DNA of 64,000 nucleotides from Streptomyces sp. Q6 (lineage in GTDB: Bacteria > Actinomycetota > Actinomycetes > Streptomycetales > Streptomycetaceae), in assembly GCF_036967205.1 (NCBI RefSeq), contig NZ_CP146022.1, positions 2,294,001 to 2,358,000 of the forward strand, written 5' to 3'. Positions 56,046-64,000 of this stretch are shown here, piece by piece. The number at the start of each line of letters is the position of its first letter. Position 1 is the first letter of the stretch. Made by a program: the position numbers and the translations under genes. The notes beneath the pieces were generated by a model. That model was not told where the DNA came from. It saw nothing but the letters and a program-made list of their open reading frames with translations, and did no database searches.

Positions 56046-56336
56046 GCGGTCACCCTAGGACCATGGGTCCCAGGTGGGTAGAGGCCGCCGGACCTGCGGT
56101 TACTTCCGAGTCAGGAACGGCGTGGACTACTCTGCACCGAGCACCGCCGTGACGTGTGACGCAGGGAACATCTGGCCTGGACCCCCTACCGAAAGAGCAG
56201 TACTGGTGGGTAACGTCCGGGCAGTCCAGTCGTGCTCAGTTCAATTAATCCCAGCCCTGAGCACCTGCCCGATCTTGGACCGCACCGACGCAGCACACAA
56301 AGTCGTGGCGCCGGCGCCCTACGAGGAGCAGCAGTC
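56046..56336. other. Divergent gap before the acyl-CoA synthetase
   Basis: 291 bp. A weak rightward promoter may be TTCCGA (56104-56109), 18-bp spacer, TACTCT (56128-56133), leaving about 200 nt of leader before the TTG start. Slightly less GC-rich than the genes. No riboswitch or small gene recognised. Confidence 0.3.
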
Positions 56337-58133
56337 TTGCGCGAGTTCAGCCTTCCGGCTTTGTACGAGGTCCCTGCGGACGGCAATCTGACCGATATCG
56401 TCCGCAGAAACGCCGCGCAGCATCCCGACGTCGCCGTCATCGGCCGCAAGATCGCCGGCACGTGGCAGGACGTCACGTCGACCACGTTCCTGGCCGAGGT
56501 GCTCGCCGCCGCCAAGGGCCTGATCGCCTCCGGCGTGCAGCCGGGCGACCGGGTCGGGCTCATGTCCCGCACGCGGTACGAGTGGACGCTGCTCGACTTC
56601 GCGATCTGGAGCGCCGGCGCGGTCACCGTCCCGGTCTACGAGACGAGCTCGGCCGAGCAGATCCAGTGGATCCTCGGCGACTCGGGTGCCGTCGCGATCG
56701 TCGTCGAGTCGGACGCGCACGTCGCGACCGTCGCCTCCGTGCGCGAAGCCCTGCCGCAGCTCAAGCACGTCTGGCAGATCGACGCGGGCGGTGTCGACGA
56801 GCTGAATCGCGCGGGCGCCGATGTCTCCGACGAGACGGTCGACGAGCGCAGCGCCTCGGCGAAGGCCGACGACCCGGCGACGATCGTCTACACCTCGGGC
56901 ACCACGGGCCGCCCCAAGGGCTGTGTCCTGACCCACCGCAGCTTCTTCGCGGAGTGCGGCAACGTGGTGGAGCGCCTGAAACCGCTGTTCCGTACGGGCG
57001 AGTGCTCGGTGCTCCTCTTCCTCCCCGTCGCGCACGTCTTCGGCCGCCTGGTCGAGGTGGCGTCGCTGATGGCCCCGATCAAGCTGGGCCACGCCCCGGA
57101 CATCAAGCACCTCACGGACGAACTGGCCGCGTTCAGGCCGACGCTGATCCTCGGTGTCCCGCGCGTCTTCGAGAAGGTCTACAACTCGGCGCGGGCCAAG
57201 GCGCAGGCCGACGGCAAGGGCAAGATCTTCGACAAGGCCGCCGACACGGCGATCGAGTACAGCCGCGCGCTCGACACCCCCAAGGGCCCCTCGCTCACCC
57301 TGAAGCTCAAGTACAAGACGTTCGACAAGCTCGTCTACAGCAAGCTGCGTGCCGTCCTCGGCGGCCGCGGCGAGTACGCGATCTCCGGTGGCGCCCCGCT
57401 CGGCGAGCGCCTCGGGCACTTCTTCCGCGGCATCGGCTTCACGGTCCTGGAGGGCTACGGCCTGACCGAGTCCTGCGCCGCGACCGCCTTCAACCCGTGG
57501 GACCGCCAGAAGATCGGCACGGTCGGCCAGCCGCTGCCGGGCTCGGTGGTCCGGATCGCCGACGACGGTGAGGTGCTGCTCCACGGCGAGCACCTGTTCT
57601 CCGGCTACTGGAACAACGAGGGCGCGACCGAGGAGGCGCTGGCCGACGGCTGGTTCCACACGGGCGACATCGGCACCCTCGACGAGGACGGCTACCTGCG
57701 CATCACGGGCCGCAAGAAGGAGATCATCGTGACGGCGGGCGGCAAGAACGTCGCCCCGGCCGTCATCGAGGACCGTATCCGCGCGCACGCCCTGGTCGCC
57801 GAGTGCATGGTCGTCGGCGACGGCCGCCCGTTCGTGGGCGCCCTCGTCACGGTCGACGAGGAGTTCCTCGGCAGGTGGGCCACGGACCACGGCAAGCCGG
57901 CGGACTCGACGGTGGCCTCCCTGCGGGACGACACGGACCTGCTGGCCGCCATCCAGTCGGCGGTGGACGACGGCAACGCGGCGGTGTCCAAGGCGGAGTC
58001 GGTCCGCAAGTTCCGCATCCTGGGGACCCAGTTCACGGAGGACTCGGGTCACCTGACGCCCTCGCTGAAGCTGAAGCGCAACGTCGTGGCGAAGGACTAC
58101 GCGGACGAGATCGAGGCGCTGTACCAGGCCTGA
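56337..58133 (+). CDS. Long-chain acyl-CoA synthetase (AMP-forming)
   Basis: Activates fatty acids with ATP and CoA. 598 residues. AMP-binding motif 'TIVYTSGTTGRPKGCVLTHR', 'FLPVAHVFGR', 'LEGYGLTESCAATAFNP', 'GWFHTGDIGTLDEDGYLRIT' and 'KEIIVTAGGKNVAP' identify the FadD15/FAA1-like class. TTG 56337 was chosen: GAGGAG lies nine bases upstream and the protein then begins 'REFSLPALYEVP', the usual N-terminus. Followed by a terminator. Confidence 0.93.
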   Translation: MREFSLPALYEVPADGNLTDIVRRNAAQHPDVAVIGRKIAGTWQDVTSTTFLAEVLAAAKGLIASGVQPGDRVGLMSRTRYEWTLLDFAIWSAGAVTVPVYETSSAEQIQWILGDSGAVAIVVESDAHVATVASVREALPQLKHVWQIDAGGVDELNRAGADVSDETVDERSASAKADDPATIVYTSGTTGRPKGCVLTHRSFFAECGNVVERLKPLFRTGECSVLLFLPVAHVFGRLVEVASLMAPIKLGHAPDIKHLTDELAAFRPTLILGVPRVFEKVYNSARAKAQADGKGKIFDKAADTAIEYSRALDTPKGPSLTLKLKYKTFDKLVYSKLRAVLGGRGEYAISGGAPLGERLGHFFRGIGFTVLEGYGLTESCAATAFNPWDRQKIGTVGQPLPGSVVRIADDGEVLLHGEHLFSGYWNNEGATEEALADGWFHTGDIGTLDEDGYLRITGRKKEIIVTAGGKNVAPAVIEDRIRAHALVAECMVVGDGRPFVGALVTVDEEFLGRWATDHGKPADSTVASLRDDTDLLAAIQSAVDDGNAAVSKAESVRKFRILGTQFTEDSGHLTPSLKLKRNVVAKDYADEIEALYQA

Positions 58134-58194
58134 CCGCGTCTCGTCGCCGCGAGGCGCCTCTGGTGCGCGGCGGCGGGTTTCGCCGGGGTCGCTC

Positions 58195-58298
58195 GCGCGG
58201 TTCCCCACGCCCCTGAGACGCGCACGTCGTGCGCCCTCTCAGGGGCGCTCCATCTCGTCGAGGAAGCCGCGGGTCTTCAGGGGCGCGGGGAACCGCGC
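58195..58298. repeat. Inverted pair of a Streptomyces-type intergenic repeat
   Basis: GCGCGGTTCCCCACGCCCCTGA (58195-58216) and its inverted near-copy (58277-58298), differing at one base. The sequence TCAGGGGCGCGGGGAACCGCGC is a common intergenic element in Streptomyces genomes (from memory). The left copy overlaps the terminator stem. Confidence 0.7.
58208..58247 (+). terminator. Terminator after the acyl-CoA synthetase gene
   Basis: 11-bp outer stem CGCCCCTGAGA with its complement, containing an inner GCGCAC/GTGCGC stem. It lies between convergent genes and could act in both directions. Confidence 0.7.
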
Positions 58299-58333
58299 GG
58301 CCGGCCCCCACGCACCCGCAGCCGGACCGGCGT

Positions 58334-59485
58334 CTACAACAGCCCCCGCAACCTCTCGGCGAGCAGGTCCCAGCGCCACCGCTCCTCCACCCACGCGCGG
58401 CCCCGCTCCCCCATGCGCCGCCGCAGCTCAGGGTCCTGCAACAGCACGGTGATCCGGTCCGCCGACTCCTCCGCAGAGCCGCCCCGGACGACCCACCCGG
58501 TCTCCCCGTCGAGCACCGCGTCCGGCGCCCCGCCCGAGTCCCCCGCGACCACCGGAAGGCCGGTCGCGGAAGCCTCCAGGTAGACGATGCCGAGGCCCTC
58601 GACGTCCAGGCCGCCGCGCCGCGTACGGCACGGCATCGCGAAGACATCGCCCGCGCCGTAGTGCGCCGGAAGCTCCTCCCACGGCACCGCGCCCGTGAAC
58701 CGCACCGACTCGGCGACCCCGGTCTCCGCCGCCAGCTTGCGGAGCTCCTTCTCGTACGGGCCGCCGCCGACGATCAACAGCACCGCGTCCGGCACCGACG
58801 CCAGGATCCGCGGCATGGCCAGGATCAGCGTGTCCTGCCCCTTGCGCGGGACCAGGCGCGAGACGCAGACGACGACCGGGCGCTCGGAGAGCCCGAGGCG
58901 GGCCCGCACCGCGGCGCCGCCCGAGTCCGGATGGAACGTCTTCTCGTCGACCCCCGGCGGGAGTTGGACCATCCGCCCGGCCGCCGCGGGCGTCAGCGCC
59001 GCCGCGATCCGCGAGCGCGTGTACTCGCCGAGGTAGGTGATCGTGTCCGTGGACTCGCCGATACGCCGCAACAGCTGCCGGGACGCGGGGAGTTGGGCCC
59101 ACCCGGCCTCGTGCCCGTGCGTCGTCGCGACGAGGTTCGTGGCCCCCGCCCCGCGCAGCGCCGACCCCATCAGGCCGAGCGGCGCGGCCGCACCGAACCA
59201 CACCGACGTACAGCCGTGCTCCCGCAACAGGCCCACGGCCCGCCGGGTCACGCGCGGGGTCGGCAGCAGCATCGTCGTACGGTCGCGTACGACGGTGAAC
59301 GGCTGCTCGGCGTCGAAGGCGGCGGTCGCCTCGATGCCTTCCTGGCTCCGCTTCCACGTCGACGCGTAGACGACCAGCCGCTCGGGATCCAGCCGCAGCG
59401 CCATGTTGTGCAGAAACGCCTGGATGCCCCCCGGGCGGGGCGGGAAGTCGTTGGTCACGAGCAGGGTCTTCGGTGTCTGGTGCAT
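58334..59485 (-). CDS. GT4-family glycosyltransferase (PimB-like)
   Basis: 383 residues from ATG 59485. N-terminal acceptor domain 'TLLVTNDFPPRPGGIQAFLHN' and 'VATTHGHEAGWA', then donor domain 'VVCVSRLVPRKGQDTLI', 'LLIVGGGPYEKEL', and the E-x7-E motif within 'EGLGIVYLEASATGLPVVAG'. It resembles PimB, which adds mannose to phosphatidylinositol mannoside in actinobacteria. A TACTGT box ends eight bases before the ATG without a binding site. Divergent from the GT87 gene. Confidence 0.88.
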   Translation of the reverse strand: MHQTPKTLLVTNDFPPRPGGIQAFLHNMALRLDPERLVVYASTWKRSQEGIEATAAFDAEQPFTVVRDRTTMLLPTPRVTRRAVGLLREHGCTSVWFGAAAPLGLMGSALRGAGATNLVATTHGHEAGWAQLPASRQLLRRIGESTDTITYLGEYTRSRIAAALTPAAAGRMVQLPPGVDEKTFHPDSGGAAVRARLGLSERPVVVCVSRLVPRKGQDTLILAMPRILASVPDAVLLIVGGGPYEKELRKLAAETGVAESVRFTGAVPWEELPAHYGAGDVFAMPCRTRRGGLDVEGLGIVYLEASATGLPVVAGDSGGAPDAVLDGETGWVVRGGSAEESADRITVLLQDPELRRRMGERGRAWVEERWRWDLLAERLRGLL

Positions 59486-59564
59486 CGCCGCAGACAGTAC
59501 CGAACCCCCCGGAGAGAGCGCGCCACGCCGCCCGGTCCATGGCCACCACACTGGCCTGCCGGGC

Positions 59565-60821
59565 ATGATGAGTCGAATGAAGACGCGAAATCCCGCAGCG
59601 CTCCTGATCACGTGGGTCCTGACCCGGACCCTGCTCCTGCTGTGCGTCTTCAAAGTCGTGGTGGTCCCCGGCCCGGATGTCACCAGCGACGTCTCCGTCA
59701 TCTACCACGGCTGGTTCGACGTCCTGCGCACCGGAACGTTCCCGCTGGACGACGTGACGTGGCAGTACCCGCCGGCCGCCGCGGTCGCGATCCTCTCCCC
59801 CGCCGTACTGCCCTTCCTGTCGTACGCGTCCGCCTTCTTCCTCCTCGCCTTCCTCGCGGACGCCGCCGTCTTCCTGATGCTCCTGTACGTGGCCGACCGG
59901 CACGGCAAGTCGCGGCGCGGGGTGTGGGTCTGGGTCGCCGGCCTGCCGCTACTGGGACAGACCGTGTACGCGCGCTACGACGTGATGGTGACCGCCGTCG
60001 CCGTCGCGGCGCTGCTCGCGGCGGCCCGGCACCCGAGGGCCGCGGGCGTCATGGCGGCGATCGGCGCGCTGCTCAAGGTGTGGCCCGCGCTGCTGCTCCT
60101 CGGGACCCGGCGCGGCCGGGCGACGCGCGAGTCGTGGGGTGCTGCCGCGCTGACGGCCGGCGGGCTGCTGCTCGCTTTCACGATCGCGATGCCGGGCGCC
60201 CTGGCCTTCCTGACGTTCCAGAAGGACCGGGGCACGGAGGTCGAGTCGCTGGGCTCGCTCGTCTTCCACGTGGCGCGGCAGTTCGGCTGGTCGGGCACGG
60301 TGCAGCTGAACTACGGCTCGGTGGAGTTCCTCGGCCCGTACGTGGACGTGGTGAGCATGCTCGCGCAGCTGCTCACGGCGCTGGCGTTCGGCTGGCTGCT
60401 GCTGTGGCGGTTCAAGGCCCGCGCCTGGGAGTCGAGCACGCTCGCGGACGCCGCGCTGACGGCGGTCCTGCTGTTCACCACGACGAGCCGGGTCATCAGC
60501 CCGCAGTACATGCTGTGGCTGGTCGGGCTCGCCGCGGTCTGCCTGCTGTTCCCGGGCAGCCGGATGACGCTGCCGGTGTGGCTGGTGCTCGCGGCGACGT
60601 TCGTGACGTTCCTGGAGTTCCCCATCTGGTTCTCGCACGTGGTCGCCAGCGACTCGCTCGGCCTCTTCCTCCTTCTCGTGCGCAACGGGCTCCTCGTCAC
60701 GGCCTCGCTCAGCGCCTGCCACCGGCTGTGGCGCGCGACGGTCACCGAGCCGCGCCGCGCCGAGCGCACCCCGCTGCCCACGCAGCCGGCCCGCGACCAG
60801 TCGGTGAGCGCCACCTCCTGA
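59565..60821 (+). CDS. GT87-family integral membrane glycosyltransferase
   Basis: 418 residues with about ten membrane helices. The first external loop carries the Asp motif expected of GT-C enzymes ('GPDVTSDVSVIYHGWFDVL'), followed by 'TWQYPPAAAVAILSP'; 'LLKVWPALLLLGTRRGR' and 'VISPQYMLWLVGLAAV' are typical of the DUF2029/GT87 mannosyltransferases of actinobacteria. They use polyprenyl-phosphate-mannose. Starts ATG 59565, 59568 and 59577 are all in frame; none has a good binding site. Neighbour of the PimB-like GT4, suggesting lipoglycan synthesis. Confidence 0.87.
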   Translation: MMSRMKTRNPAALLITWVLTRTLLLLCVFKVVVVPGPDVTSDVSVIYHGWFDVLRTGTFPLDDVTWQYPPAAAVAILSPAVLPFLSYASAFFLLAFLADAAVFLMLLYVADRHGKSRRGVWVWVAGLPLLGQTVYARYDVMVTAVAVAALLAAARHPRAAGVMAAIGALLKVWPALLLLGTRRGRATRESWGAAALTAGGLLLAFTIAMPGALAFLTFQKDRGTEVESLGSLVFHVARQFGWSGTVQLNYGSVEFLGPYVDVVSMLAQLLTALAFGWLLLWRFKARAWESSTLADAALTAVLLFTTTSRVISPQYMLWLVGLAAVCLLFPGSRMTLPVWLVLAATFVTFLEFPIWFSHVVASDSLGLFLLLVRNGLLVTASLSACHRLWRATVTEPRRAERTPLPTQPARDQSVSATS

Positions 60822-60834
60822 GAGCGCGGCCCGC

Positions 60835-62037
60835 TCAGTCCAGTTCGGCCCGGACGTACGCGCGCCAGCGCGCCACGAAGTCCCGCTCGTCGATCCCCAG
60901 GACGTTCTGGAGCGCGCCCTCCACGGCACCGGCGCGCTGCTTGTGCCCGCCGACCGACGTGTAGAACGCCTTGAGCTTGTCCTCGCCCCACTGGTCGGCG
61001 ATCATCCGGCAGGCCATCCAGCCGCTCTCGTACGCCCGCGCGAGCTTCCCCGCGTCACCGCTGAACCCGAAGTCCTCGTCGGTCGGCAGTCCGACGGGCG
61101 CTGCGCCCTCCTGGACGGCCCGCTGGAGCTCGGGCGCGGCCTGCCCGACGCCGCGGCCCGTGCCCCGGTACCCGACCCAGTCCGCGTACCCCTCCGACAG
61201 CCACAGCGGCGTCGCGGCCGAGGTCACCGCGCGCGTCGCCACATGCGTGGTCTCGTGTGTGAGGACGACCTGCTTGCCGAACGAGCCGAGGACGCCGTAC
61301 GCCTCCGGGTTGATGATCACCCGGTCCGCGGGCGCGCTGCCCGAGCCGCCCGTCTCACCGGTCGTGACCGCCGCGATCCCCCGGTAGTTCGACGCGGGCG
61401 CCGCCAGCAACTCCCCCATGCCCTGGAGGGACTCGGGCACGAGGACGACGATCCGGCGGGCCCAGTCCTTGCCCCAGGCGGCGTCCACGGAAGGCACCGC
61501 GTCGTCGGCGATCCCGGCGTACGCGCGCAGCACGGTCCGCTGCTGCCCGACGCCGAGGACGAGACTGCGCGCGCCCTTGACCGCGATCACCCGGCCCTGG
61601 TCCCACAGTTGCTTGCCGGACTTCTCGGCGGGCTCGTCGCTCGTCACCTGCCAGTGTCCGTCGGTGCGCCGCAGCGCCAGCGTCCGCCGGGCGACGACAG
61701 CCGCCGCGTCGTAGCCCTCGACGCGGTAGCGCAGCTCGACCGCGGCGGTGACGTGGGAGCCGGTGCCGTCGATGCGGGTGAGCTGGTACGCCCAGGAGTC
61801 GAGGGGCACGGCGGCCAGGTCGTGCAGCAGGTTCGGATCGGCGCCGCCGGTCTCCTCGTACGCGGCGTCGTCCCCGTGCAGGACCGCGTCCGCCCGAAGG
61901 TCGAGAACCCGCTGCACGGCGGCCGACCGGCTGTCGGGTGCCGCGTCCTGCCGGGCGCACCCGGCGCCCCCGACGAGCAGGGCGCCGAGTGTCACGAAGC
62001 ACCCCGCCCTGCTCACCGCACGCCGTCGACCAGCCAT
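60835..62037 (-). CDS. Lipoprotein with gluzincin-type metallopeptidase domain
   Basis: 400 residues. Basic start, hydrophobic stretch and lipobox V-G-G-A-G-C at residue 22-27 mark a lipoprotein. The C-terminal half contains 'LTHETTHVATRAV' (H-E-x-x-H zinc motif) and, 25 or so residues later, 'LWLSEGYADWVGY' with the second-domain Glu, typical of peptidase MA-like gluzincins. The N-terminal half resembles a NTF2-like or DUF4878 region. Substrate unknown; anchored outside the cell. Confidence 0.87.
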   Translation of the reverse strand: MAGRRRAVSRAGCFVTLGALLVGGAGCARQDAAPDSRSAAVQRVLDLRADAVLHGDDAAYEETGGADPNLLHDLAAVPLDSWAYQLTRIDGTGSHVTAAVELRYRVEGYDAAAVVARRTLALRRTDGHWQVTSDEPAEKSGKQLWDQGRVIAVKGARSLVLGVGQQRTVLRAYAGIADDAVPSVDAAWGKDWARRIVVLVPESLQGMGELLAAPASNYRGIAAVTTGETGGSGSAPADRVIINPEAYGVLGSFGKQVVLTHETTHVATRAVTSAATPLWLSEGYADWVGYRGTGRGVGQAAPELQRAVQEGAAPVGLPTDEDFGFSGDAGKLARAYESGWMACRMIADQWGEDKLKAFYTSVGGHKQRAGAVEGALQNVLGIDERDFVARWRAYVRAELD

Positions 62038-62071
62038 CTTTCCGATCGTACGGCGTCTTCGAGGGAAGGCC

Positions 62072-63106
62072 TCAGACCCTGGTCACGGATGAGACGGGCA
62101 TCATGCCCACCGGGTCGTAGCGCACCGGGGCGCCGGGATAGGGCGCGTGGATCACCTGGCCGTTGCCCGCGTAGATGCCGATGTGGTGGGCGTCCGACCC
62201 GTAGGCGACCAGGTCGCCGGGCTGCGCCGCGGACAGCGGGACCTGCTGCCCCGCGTACCGCTGGGCCTGCGAGGTGCGCGGCAGACCGACGCCGGCCTGA
62301 CCGTACGACCACTGCATCAGGCCCGAACAGTCGAACCCCGACGGCCCGGTGGCACCCCACACGTACGGCTTGCCGAGCGCCGACTGGGCGGCGGCGAGGG
62401 CCGCGGCGGCGCGCGACGAGGACGCGGCGCCCGCGCCGGACAGGTCGGGCCGTCCGGTGCCGCGCGAGGCACGCTCGTACGCGTCGCGCTCGGCGCTCGG
62501 CATCGAGTTGAGCAGCCGCCGCGCCTTGGCGAGCTTCGTCTCGACGCTGCGCTTGTGCTGCTGCACGGCCTTGCGGCTCTTCTCCAGGTCGGCCAGCTTG
62601 CGCTGCGCCTCGGACCGCTTCTGCGCCAGATCCCGCTGGGCGCCCTGCAGTTCGCTGAGATCACCGGCGTGCCGGGCGCTGAGCCGGTCCAGGGTGCTGG
62701 CCCGGTCGAGGTAGCCGTCCGGGTCGGAGGAGAGCATCAGGGCGAGCGAGGGGTCCATCCCGCCGGAGCGGTACTGGGCGCCCGCGACCATGCCGAGCGC
62801 CTGGCGCATCTTGTTGATGCGCTCCTGCCCGCGGGCCACCTGGTCCTGGGTCGTGGCCAGTTCCTCGCGGAGCCTGTCGGCCCGCTCGTCGGCCTTGTTG
62901 TACGCCTCGGTGGCCTGCTCGGCCTGCTCGTAGAGGCGGTCCACCTCGGCCTTGGTGTCGGCCGGCTTGTCCTGCGGCGCGGCGCCCGCGGGAGCGGCAC
63001 CGAGGGCGGCGGCCGCCGAGGCGGCGGCCACGGTCAGGACGGCGACGCGCGTGCTGCGATCAGCGCCCACGTGCCCGGACTGCGCGATACGGCGATGGGA
63101 CCCCAC
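62072..63106 (-). CDS. NlpC/P60 peptidoglycan endopeptidase with coiled-coil domain
   Basis: Secreted D-gamma-glutamyl-meso/LL-DAP-type hydrolase of the RipA/p60 class. 344 residues from GTG 63106: basic start, signal peptide ('RVAVLTVAAASAAAALGAAPAGAA'-type, cleaved near residue 45), a long coiled coil (about 55-200), and the NlpC/P60 domain with Cys in 'GFDCSGLMQW', His in 'AHHIGIYAGNG' and His/polar in 'HAPYPG'. GGAAGGAG lies 11 bases upstream. A related gene precedes it; the two are separated by a terminator and a 437-nt gap. Confidence 0.92.
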   Translation of the reverse strand: MGSHRRIAQSGHVGADRSTRVAVLTVAAASAAAALGAAPAGAAPQDKPADTKAEVDRLYEQAEQATEAYNKADERADRLREELATTQDQVARGQERINKMRQALGMVAGAQYRSGGMDPSLALMLSSDPDGYLDRASTLDRLSARHAGDLSELQGAQRDLAQKRSEAQRKLADLEKSRKAVQQHKRSVETKLAKARRLLNSMPSAERDAYERASRGTGRPDLSGAGAASSSRAAAALAAAQSALGKPYVWGATGPSGFDCSGLMQWSYGQAGVGLPRTSQAQRYAGQQVPLSAAQPGDLVAYGSDAHHIGIYAGNGQVIHAPYPGAPVRYDPVGMMPVSSVTRV

Positions 63107-63543
63107 GGCGATTGGAACTCCTTCCGTGTCGACGCGCCCCCACCCCCCGGAGGGCGGCAGGGCTGCGGAATGCGTGCCGACTCTGGACGCCCGCCCGGCA
63201 CAGCTGCCGGGCCCCGGCCTGCCGCTCCGCTGCGCGAGGCGGCTTCCGGCGGGTTCCTGCTTCACGGGCCGCCGCGGGAACCGGAATTCCGGCCTCGCGG
63301 AGCCTCCACAGGCGTCACGTCCCGCCCGTCCGGCGGTAGGTCCGCGGACCGGTGCCCACGGACAGCGCGGAAGCTATCACGCAGCGCGACCGGTTCGGAT
63401 TCTCCCCGGAAACCGCACGCCCCCGCATCGACGCAGGTCGATGCGGGGGCGCAAAGTCAGCGGGCCCTGCCGGAATTCGCCCGAACGGGCGCGTTTCCGA
63501 CTGTCTGCGGTCCGTTGGTACGAGGATCGGACGCGAAGGTCGA
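63107..63543. other. Long leader region between the two NlpC/P60 genes
   Basis: 437 bp. It holds the terminator of the upstream gene (63418-63451), then on the minus strand a possible -10 TAGCTT near 63373, and about 260 nt of GC-rich leader with several inverted repeats before GTG 63106. I looked for the c-di-AMP (ydaO) riboswitch known ahead of other Streptomyces cell-wall hydrolase genes but found no GGGGTGAATC or GACAGCTAACC core, so the leader is unassigned. Confidence 0.4.
63418..63451 (-). terminator. Terminator after the second NlpC/P60 gene
   Basis: 15-bp perfect stem (CGCCCCCGCATCGAC and its complement), loop GCAG. It lies 93 nt beyond the stop codon at 63544 and separates the two NlpC/P60 genes. 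Confidence 0.85.
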
Positions 63544-64000
63544 TCAGCCGATGACGCGGACGCCGAACTGGAACGATCCGACGGTGCTCATCGACTCGTA
63601 GCGGACGACGGCACCGGGGTGCGGGGCGTGCAGCACCTGGCCGTTGCCGGCGTACAGGCCCACGTGCGCGAGGTTGTTGAAGAAGACCAGGTCACCGGGC
63701 TTGAGTTGGCTCATGCCGATCTTGGTGCCGTCGTTCTGCTGGGTGTACGTGGTCCGGGTGATGGAGAGACCGGCCTGGTTGTACGCCCACTGCGTCAGAC
63801 CCGAGCAGTCGTACGAGTTGGGACCCGTGCCGCCGGAGACGTAGGCCTTGCCTATCTGCGTGGCGGCGGCGCTCAGGGCGGCGGCACCGAACTTGGAGGC
63901 GGCCGCCTCGTTGCCGAGGTCGACGCGGCCCGCGGAGTCGCGGCTGGCGCGCGCGTCCGCGGCGGCCATCTTCTCGCGCTCGGCGGCGGTCAGGGTGTTG
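63544..64000 (-). CDS. NlpC/P60 endopeptidase (partial, N-terminus beyond the window)
   Basis: The last 152 residues are visible; the N-terminal signal and coiled coil lie past 64000. The catalytic Cys is in 'SYDCSGLTQWAYNQ', His in 'LAHVGLYAGNG', with 'VLHAPHPGAVVRYESM' after. About half of the visible domain matches the neighbouring NlpC/P60 protein, so the pair is an old tandem duplication. Peptidoglycan peptide hydrolase, exported by inference from the family. Confidence 0.92.
   Translation of the reverse strand, partial: NTLTAAEREKMAAADARASRDSAGRVDLGNEAAASKFGAAALSAAATQIGKAYVSGGTGPNSYDCSGLTQWAYNQAGLSITRTTYTQQNDGTKIGMSQLKPGDLVFFNNLAHVGLYAGNGQVLHAPHPGAVVRYESMSTVGSFQFGVRVIG

Noticed and set aside
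63107-63543. c-di-AMP (ydaO) riboswitch ahead of the NlpC/P60 gene
   Set aside because: Expected from other Streptomyces hydrolase genes, but the conserved core segments are not present on reading the leader.

Overview
The window is chromosomal DNA of a Streptomyces (or very close relative). It is very GC-rich and densely coded in both directions. It carries the actinobacterial dcw (division and cell-wall) cluster in Streptomyces order, a TPP riboswitch ahead of thiO-thiS-thiG, a three-Trp trp leader peptide, an ROK glucokinase and several Streptomyces-type conserved hypotheticals. From memory the order resembles S. coelicolor from about SCO2083 (ftsQ) to about SCO2136; this is recollection, not a search. 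I see no rRNA, tRNA, CRISPR array, insertion sequence or prophage, so this is core chromosome.

Layout. 1-12.6 kb (minus strand): rsmH-ftsL-ftsI-murE-murF-mraY-murD-ftsW-murG-ftsQ, read from one good promoter at 12553-12580 through a leader of about 210 nt. 12.7-18.4 kb (plus): beta-carbonic anhydrase, then a MoxR ATPase/DUF58/TgpA-transglutaminase operon. 18.5-29.9 kb: DUF3040, a methyltransferase and a HEPN protein on the minus strand; an ABC ATPase/YhgE-Pip/TetR operon with an operator at its start point; DUF4126 and a CrtI-like oxidoreductase; a membrane protein with a Tyr/Gln/Gly-rich tail; metF, thiE and an Rv2175c-like DNA-binding protein. 30-34 kb: ferredoxin-reductase-like flavoprotein and the riboswitch-controlled thiazole genes. 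34-39.4 kb: PASTA Ser/Thr kinase, endonuclease IV, a His-rich DUF4396 protein behind a CsoR-like operator, a sulfite-oxidase-like protein, and bacterioferritin with its ferredoxin (iron box). 39.5-45 kb: class II DAHP synthase, trp attenuator and fused trpEG, a D-2-hydroxyacid dehydrogenase, phosphofructokinase. 45-56 kb: a MacRS-like two-component system, acyltransferase, esterase, sigma factor with putative anti-sigma, an EEP phosphatase, glucokinase, an ArsA-like ATPase, SRPBCC and a metallophosphoesterase. 56-64 kb: acyl-CoA synthetase, PimB-like GT4, GT87 membrane protein, a metallopeptidase-like lipoprotein and two NlpC/P60 hydrolases.

How the genes work together: much of the window concerns the cell envelope (peptidoglycan precursors, septation, PASTA kinase, NlpC/P60 hydrolases, mannosyltransferases, acyl lipids). 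Other groups are thiamine supply (thiE, thiOSG), aromatic amino acids (DAHP synthase, trpEG), sugar phosphorylation (glk, pfk) and metal homeostasis (bfr/bfd, CsoR-controlled DUF4396).

Two window-wide signals stand out. First, at least ten genes have a TANNNT box 6-8 nt before the start codon and no ribosome binding site, which predicts leaderless mRNAs. Second, three genes (trpEG, macS, arsA-like) contain five apparent single-base deletions, all in GGGG runs of the plus strand where five Gs would restore the frame. This pattern suggests homopolymer under-calls rather than real mutations.
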